From positions 15,558,450-15,622,449 of the forward strand of contig OZ007507.1 of NCBI GenBank assembly GCA_963931865.1: a DNA stretch of 64,000 nt. The letters are read 5' to 3'. Positions within the stretch are counted from its first letter, which is position 1. Each line of letters begins with the position of its first letter. The position numbers and the translations under genes are program-made. Below are positions 23,201 to 31,700 of the stretch, one piece after another. The notes below the pieces were generated by a model. The model was given only the letters and a program-made list of their open reading frames with translations. It searched no databases and was not told the origin of the DNA. The stretch comes from Axinella damicornis. Taxonomy: Eukaryota; Porifera; Demospongiae; Axinellida; Axinellidae.

Positions 23201-26200
23201 TCAGCTTGATCATTTTGAAAGACTGCAACTGATTCAGAAATGTCTGTGAATTCTAATACAGTATCTGTTTCATCGTTTTCAGTGTTTGTTTCCATGTTGT
23301 CGTTTTCCGTCTCACTGACTGTGTGTGATTGGTCACTGGTTTGATGGCTAACTATAGTTCGGTCACTGGTTTGATGGCTAGCTACGGTTTGGTCACCGGT
23401 TGGGTGGCTAGCAATGGATTGGTTGTTGCTAGTATAGCTTGGAATTGATTCATTGCTTGTTGGCTGACTGAGAATGGATTGGCCATTGGTTTGGTGGCTG
23501 GGAATGGAGTCGTATTCTGTGGGGCATAATTGGTGACTGGTTTGGTGACTAAGTGTGGATTGGTCACTCACTGAATGGACAGAAGTAGATTGGTCACTGG
23601 AAGGGACAGGATTGCCAGCTTCATCGTAGAGGTACAACCTTGGGGTAGGTACTTTTATTCCATGATGAAGTATCATCTTCCAGGCTGCCCTTTGCTGCTT
23701 CCCAACCTCTTGGAGAAGTACTGATCTGTGGTGCAAAAGTGGAGGTCCTTCATTGTGGCATTCGAGATCTTCATCTCCATCGAAGAAATGGTATCCATCT
23801 TGAGTTTTCTCCCACCATACACCTTCTCCTGCAACTAGGAATCTGCTAAGCCGTTGTAGGTGAGCTTGCCAGCTTTTTGTTCGTCGCTGAATGAAATCAT
23901 CCTTGACAACTGTACCTTTGTACGGTGGTATGTTAGCACCTGCCTTTGCTACACGGCTTTCTCCTTGTTTGACTGATCCATAAATATCTCTGTATTGAGA
24001 CTTCGCCTGTAGTCTAAGAAGAATGGTGGAAATCAGTGTGTGTGGTTGGCGGTTGCTTGTTGCTGTTGCTGTCTTGCGTGCTTGTCCAAATATTCGTTCC
24101 TGATTCTCTGTGTTAACAGAGAACAAGGAGATGATTTCAAGCTGAGATGGTGCATGGACAACTATTGCATGAAGGTAGGCTCCAAAGAACTTATTGCGAG
24201 ACATATCACCGTGAAATGTGGTGAACATTGTACTGCATAGCTCGTGATGTAGCCAAGTGCAGTTGTAGAGTTGAAGAATACGGCGTGGTGTCCGCTTTTC
24301 CTCAGGCAGGTAGAGGAGCTCAGAAATTCTGACCGCTGTGTCAATAAGGAGGAGAATAGCTGGATCAACACTAGCCTGTACGAGTGAAAGACGCAGCTCA
24401 ATTGCAATCATTCTGTGGTCAGCTCCGGTCATCTTGTCTTTGGTGTTGGCCTCGATTATCTCCTTGGTTTTCTCGCTCACTCCATGGGGTAGTATGTGTG
24501 GCAGCTCTTTGAAGAGGTTCCCTAGATGACCCTTAAGGTCATGCAGCGGCTCACAGTCTAAGACTGTATATGCACCAAGGTGAAGGTCATCCAATTCCTG
24601 AGTTGGGTTAAACAGCAGTAGGGTTGGCACTCGCTGTACTCCTTTGAGAATGCTTGTTAGTACTTCCTGTAGCTCCTTCTTTGGGCAGTCAGTGCTGAAA
24701 ATTTTTCGTGCATGCAATTCCTCACGAAGCTGAGCAACTAGGAGGTTCGTGAATGGCTTGATAGTACCTGGCTGTTTTCCTAGCTTCCCTGCGATAGCAG
24801 TACGCTGCAGATCTTTGAGAGATCGCCATTCACAATGTAGTGCATGAGCAAGATCTTCCAGCATGGTATTCTTGCATCCACACCCCCCACACTTGTATGT
24901 TCCTCCCTGTTGCGTTCCTCGCTCAAATTGTTGAGCGGGGTGGTCTCCAATCATGAAGCCTAGCTTGTCATGGATCAAGATACCATTGGAGGCAGGAACA
25001 GGTGATGAGAGGCTAGGTAGGCAGTCAATCCTGTCCTGCAGAAGAGCTGCTTGGTCTTCAGCGGAAGAAGAACCTGCTGCAAACATGTAGATTTCCGGGC
25101 GTTCAACCATGGACTGCACGTTCTCTATGCTGCCAAACCTCTGTGCATATTCAGCTTGAGTATAAAAGGTAGCTCTGTCATACACAACATGGATGGTCAT
25201 CAAGATAGTGCCTAGACCAAGGATTGTACCATGGTCATGCCAGAAAGCCAAGGTTCTTGTACGTTGGTTGGCCTTGATTGTAGAGCGAAGCTCTTCCATG
25301 TCGGTGTTTGGTGGTATTGATTGAGACTTGGCTACAAGTGAGTGTAGCTCAGACAGTGACATTTCCTCGATTTCCTCGTCAGTGTTTAATCGCATATACT
25401 TTTCCTTCCGTTGCAACAGCTTCTGTCGAACTTCACTGAGTGGAAATTTGCGCCCTTCAACCTGAATCTCCTTCCTGACCAGTTCCCCGTTTTTGGTAGA
25501 GAATTTAACAAGCCTGTAAGGGATGCATGGAACACCTAAGGACAACTCGCCAGATGTGACCATCTTACTCCATTCGTCTTTGATTGCAGCTGGAGTTGGA
25601 TCTGAACCACCTGAGATCTCTGAGCCAGGAAGTGTGCGTTTGCATGCACGGATGCGAGGTAGAGATGGACCACACTCAAGCCTGGATGTGTCTATCCCAG
25701 ACTTCATTGCGAATTCCTTGACCACCTGGCCACAGTTCCTTCCTGGAACATTGTGTTCTTTGGCAAATTTCTGCCAATTGATGGCTGGTGGTGCAGAAGG
25801 ATGTGCCTTCAGGTCGTCAAGAACTGCTTGTTTGTTCCAAGTGACCTTGCTCAAATCAGGTGAGTGTGTTTTTGCCACCCTTGGTCTGGCCTTTTTAGAT
25901 GGAGGGGTTTCAAAAGATTGGAGTAATCTCTTTCGTTGGTATGAGCGTAGTGAATGATCTTCTGCAAGCACAGCTATTGCAGCTGTTTTCTGCCGACCCT
26001 CATTCTCTTTGTCTCGACATTTTCTGTACACTGACCGAAGTTTGCCCTTTCGTTCATTAGTGGTTTGTTTCATCTGTAGCGGTACCTGTCTATCCTTCGC
26101 CACTGCATCTGTGAAGTCTTGGCCAAACGCTTCCGAAAATGAGGAATTTAATTCTGAAAAGACTTTTCTCGTAGCATGGCATTTTCCAAGTTGTTTCAGC

Positions 26201-28695
26201 TCATCTGTGTTGATGGTAAGAACAGGCTGAGGTTCAAAGTAAGGACCTTGTGGAAATCTCGTTTGCAAACTGAAGTGATCATCACGGCATGGTTTGCACA
26301 TAGCTAGAGTGTGCTCTTGCTTTTTGTGTTGTGTGAGTGCTTTCCAGTTGGAGGAGGAGAAAACTTGCTCATATTCGACCCGGCTCTCCTTTGGGTTCCA
26401 CCTTCCCGTAAAATACACCCCAATTTTCTCACAATCGCGATCAAAGAGGGAACCATTACGTCCACTGCTCACAAAATACGACTCGTTAAGACCGTACTTT
26501 GGGCATTGTGCAAACAATTCTTTGAACTCAGAAGCCCTTTTCTCTTTGTCAATCTCTTTGTTTGGTCCCCTTTGACGTGGCGTTAGTTCTCGTATAGCAG
26601 TGCGAGCAAAGCCACAGTTGATATCCAGTGCTACAAGTCTAATAAAAGCCATGAAATGATGCCTGAGAAGGGAAGCCAGAGTCACATGTAGCCAACTAAT
26701 AACCTCTCACTATTTACCACTCAAAAGAAGTTTTTATAGATAATAGCATTTAGGTTGTAAATATTGGTCAAGTTTGGTTGGTTGTATAAACATTGACTGC
26801 ATGAGCTCAGGATCATTAGTCAAAATGTGCCAAACTGCTGTGGGTAGAGATTGGAAGTCTTATGTAGTGAGCATAATTATGCTTTGGATTAGCAAAGAAG
26901 TTGGGATCGTACCATTGCATTGTGTTGAGACAGCCATAGTTAGAGTTAGTAAACATGTAAATTTGGTGTCCATGCTTTGTGGCAGCCAGTCTAGCCGCTA
27001 GCCCTCTCCGCCTGCTCCGCCTGGCCGATACACACGCCCGTTTGACCGGCCAGGTGGAGAGGGGCTACGGCTAGACTGCGTGGCAGCACAAATATCATTA
27101 GTGAATTATGTATTCTTCACTGGTGTAATCCATGTAATTCCTAGCCCTGCAGGTTCTACTTCAAGACCTGAAGTCTGAGTTTTCAGACCATGATTCCAAG
27201 TTTTGTCATCTCACTGTATCAATAGCCTTGTTGCCAAGCTCGCTTGGTGCTTTTGATCACTTGAACATAGTACATGTACTAGTGATTGTGCTTTAAACAA
27301 AGCTCAGGATAGCTGTACAGACTGTGCAAGCGCCAAGCTTCAACAGAATCCGCAAACAGCACCGTCATTGACTTATCCTTTGCTGCATGTAAATCAAGCC
27401 TACCGTTCTAGGCTCTTATTGTGTGACTGCAGAAAATGTTTGTCTTTTCTCTTGTTGCACTGCAACAGAATTTTTGTCAACACATTTTACAGTGTGTTCT
27501 TTATACAATATTATAATCATGGAAACTTTCTATAATTATTGCTTGACTCACCGCTGCAAATTCTCAAGTGACTAATAGACTGAACAGCTGGCTGTAGTAC
27601 CTGCTGACTCGATCGGCGTGAAGAAAAAGCGAAGCGTGGAGAGTAGTGGCGTTACTTGGACGGTTGGTTAGATCCGGGATGCCGGTAATTCGCGGGAAAC
27701 GTTCGAAAGACACGTGAAGATCGTGAGGCGTGGCTACGTAACCCGTGACTTTCAGGCCTTTGCGGTTGAGATGGCCGCATATAGGGACAGTGAATAAAAA
27801 GTCGAGCTATACGGATTATGTGTGCTTTGGTATCCTTGACCTTACCGGTGGCAATCCAAAGAGTAGGAATGGCTGCGTCTTCCTACCGGGTAGATTGTGG
27901 AAATATTGCTCGTACGAGTTGCTGTGACTCGAGGGACACTCCCACTGGCCTTCTCTGGAGTGGCTGTTTTCTTCACTGAACATCTTCCCGACTGAATTCG
28001 CGAAAACTACCCGGTAGGTTTTGAGTTAGTTATGTGTACGTTCGAATGGTACCACTCAGTTCGCTCTAGCTAAGCGGCACATAATCCGTATATCCACATT
28101 TGTGTTTGTTTATGTTGGTATTACAAGGCCCGCCCACTGACGTAATGTAATAGAGATGACGTAATTATTTATGTGAGTTGAGGTTTTGAACTTTTAGTTT
28201 CATAATATCATAAGTATCATATAATACATTGATTATATGGATGTACAATATCAAGGTAAAATTGGTGTACTAATATGCACATCCTAGCCTGACCCAGGCC
28301 TTACATGCAGAGAGTGCAATTCTAATTAATCATGCACTATTAAGATTTTGTATTGAAATCCAGATGCTGCGTAAACAAATAGATTTGCATTGGCCCTACC
28401 TACATGTAGTGTGATGCACAGTCACCACCAAACAACCAGCTAGATGGAATACTAACCACACATGCTGTTTGCTGAGCCATGGCACCTTGTGCATTGCAAA
28501 TGCACAATGTATCAACATCAGAAGTTAAAAGGGCTGGACTGCATGGAGGCAGCAAACCAATAAGAGTAGCTGTGAAAAGAGCCACCTTGACTTGTATCAG
28601 ATACAGGAACACCCCAATAAGATTAGGTATACCATTTGTATTGAGTAAGAAGCCTGTAAATGCTTTAGCTAACTTGCTTCAATCACTGTTTTGCT

Positions 28696-28739
<44 letters not shown>

Positions 28740-31700
28740 CAAAGGCATTGCTTTACCCCTGCTGCAAATCCACATGCAGGGTAATAATCACCTGGGGGTG
28801 GCTCCTGACAGAGCAGTTGTGCAGGATATGGAATCCAGGATCTATTCTGAGCACAGACAGACACTCGAGGAGCTGCTGGGATGAACCCCGCACTGCACTG
28901 GTAGGTGACCTCTGCACCCACTTCTGCACTTTCAAACTGCACTAAAGTACCATTACTCGGGGAACTGGGCTCCCCACAGCCAGCTGGGATAGGGGAGAAG
29001 TTAACACTGAAGTAAATAATTATAGTAGGACCGTGAGAGTGAATTAGTTATTCTACACATGAATATCTACATGTCTATCAGTACCTTCCAAGATAGTTGC
29101 TGTGGCACTGCCACTACTTCCAGCACAGTTCCTGGCCCTGATATTCACAGTGTACAGTTCATTGTACACAACAGTGATGGTGGCTGTGGTCCCATTACTG
29201 GTCAGTTCCTGCATGTTGGGTCCAGTCACAGTGATGGTGTAGTTGTCCACTGACGTTCCTCCACTGTCCACCGGAGGGTCCCACTGCAGTAGAATACTGA
29301 CATTGCTGCGACTATAGAGCTGGTTTGATGATGTTACACCCAGGGGAGGAGATGGGGGACCTGGGAGTGTGCAATACACGAACCTATTATGGTAATCTGT
29401 GCGTGGAGTCGGCAAAGCCGGCTCGATGTGCTCCTGATGCATGCACAAGCAAAGCACTTGTGCTTGCACAGTCACATGAACTGCCAATTAACCCTTTAAC
29501 CACCGAATTCTTCCCACCAAAACAACACATTTTCATGCATTCAGCGCACACCACTTTCGTAGGTACTCCTCTCCCACAGCATTCGCTCCTCAGCGGCCAA
29601 ACTTGGTGGGGCCCGCACACATGGAGAGACCCCTCTGGCAATACCGTTAATGATATTCATGACCCCCCACAAGGCCAGCAATCGGAGGTCAAAGGTGGAT
29701 GTCAGCCGGATTTTCGCCCAGCATTTCCCTAAACTTGGGCCAGATCTGACTGATGGCACACCTTGAGGCCCTGGGTGGGGTCTATGAATATCATTAGAAT
29801 CAAAAAATTCTCGGGTCAATGAATCTCATTAAAATCTAAAATTCTCGGGTCAATGAATCTCATTAAAATCAAAAAACGCCCACGACAGGCCGAAGGGGGG
29901 GCTGCCGCCCCCCCTTCGAAACCCCTCCGCTTGTACGTTTAGTGGGGGAGGCGCGCCGAAATCTGACCAAATTTTTGAGTTTGTGCCTTAAAGTCGTCCC
30001 TAGGCCCTCTGAAGACTTTTTGGTCTCTTTTTGGACTGGTGAGAAGCCCCACAAGTGCATAGGGTCTAAATGACGCCTATAGACGTCAATGGGGCTTAAA
30101 GGGTTAATGAGATTCATAGTTGGTGAGAATGGGCCCTCAAAACGGCCTAGACTTGCACTGTGTGCCAGTTTGGGATGGTTTGCCGATTTTTAATGAGATT
30201 CATTGATCCTCCATGCACATATTAACCCTTTAACCACCGAATTCTTCCCACCAAGACAACACATTTTCATGCATTCAGCGCACACCACTTTCGCAGGTAC
30301 TCCTCTCCCACAGCATTCGCTCCTCAGCGGCCAAACTTGGTGGGGCCCGCACACATGGAGAGACCCCTCTGGCAATACCGTTAATGATATTCATGACCCC
30401 CCACAAGGCCAGCAATCGGAGGTCAAAGGTGGATGTCAGCCGGATTTTCGCCCAGCATTTCCCTAAACTTGGGCCAGATCTGACTGATGGCACACCTTAC
30501 ACCACCAATTTGCAGGTTTTCTTGAGGCCCTGGGTGGGGTCTATGAATATCATTAGAATCAAAAATTCTCGGGTCAATGAATCTCATTAAAATCAAAAAA
30601 CGCCCACGACAGGGCGAAGGGGGGGCTGCCGCCCCCCCTTCAAAACCCCCCCGCTTGTATGTTTAGTGGGGGAGGCGCGCCGAAATCTGACCAAATTTTT
30701 GAGTTTGTGCCTTAAAGTCGTCCCTAGGCCCTCTGAAGACTTTTTGGTCTCTTTTTGGACTGGCGAGAAGCCCTACAAGTGCATAGGGTCTAAATGACGC
30801 CTATAGACGTCAATGGGGCTTAAAGGGTTAATTAAAGTTGGAGTGTGCTGCTGTCTGTCAATTGCAAGTATTCTGCCTTACATTCATGGTTGCATATAGC
30901 TATAGGTTGCTAAGCAACAGATGATGTGTAGCATAGAAGCAGTACATGTCACTTCACTTTGCATATGAGCATACATACAACAAGAGCACTAAGTTTGATT
31001 ACAACATAGAGTCTTTCCGGAATATCGCAGCATGGATTGCCTACTGCAAGCTCTCAACCATTACTAATATCCCACATTATCTCCAAATGTCTTGTTTACT
31101 CAAGGAATTACCTGCAAGAGTGATGGTTGCGGTCATGGGGTTGAGTATGTCACTGCAGGTGATGACTGTTCCATTCAGCATGGCCTCTGGGGTGACAGTT
31201 ACCCTCAGAGTGGAAGTAAAGTCAAATGAAGAACTGGAGCCCATTACGACTGAGATAAGTGTGGCAGTGAATATTCCACGCTCTACTGCAAGTATCGTAG
31301 CATCCTGAGTGTATCTAATCACAGAGTTGAATGCTGTACTGCTCCACTCCAAAAAGAATCCCCTTAGTACAGTGCACGTAAATGTCACCTCCTCTCTTGG
31401 ACAAATACCATCCGGAGCACTTGAAGTCAATATGACCACTCCACCTGCATATAACATTCATACAGAGAACTATCACTCCTCATTATTGGCTACAACAAAG
31501 TACTAACTGCATGTATTCCAACAGTAAATGAGTCCAGCAACAATCTTAAAAGGATGATTAAGGTAATCATCCAACCACAAAGTCTGAGACCTACTGAGAA
31601 GAACAGAACCTAGCTAGAAAGCACATAAGCATAGAATTTGTAAAAGTCCTCACTTTAGAGTCTAATCTTAGTTCATACACAACACAATACACAGATCAGA

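Noticed and set aside
28400..28612. Minus-strand frame with a signal-peptide-like start (MFLYLIQVKVALFTATLIGL).
   Set aside because: It lies in the receptor C intron, has no matching exon in receptor B and no domain; hydrophobic starts of this size occur by chance.
28701..28738. CRISPR-like short repeats.
   Set aside because: Simple tetranucleotide microsatellite without spacers; no CRISPR array is present anywhere in the window.
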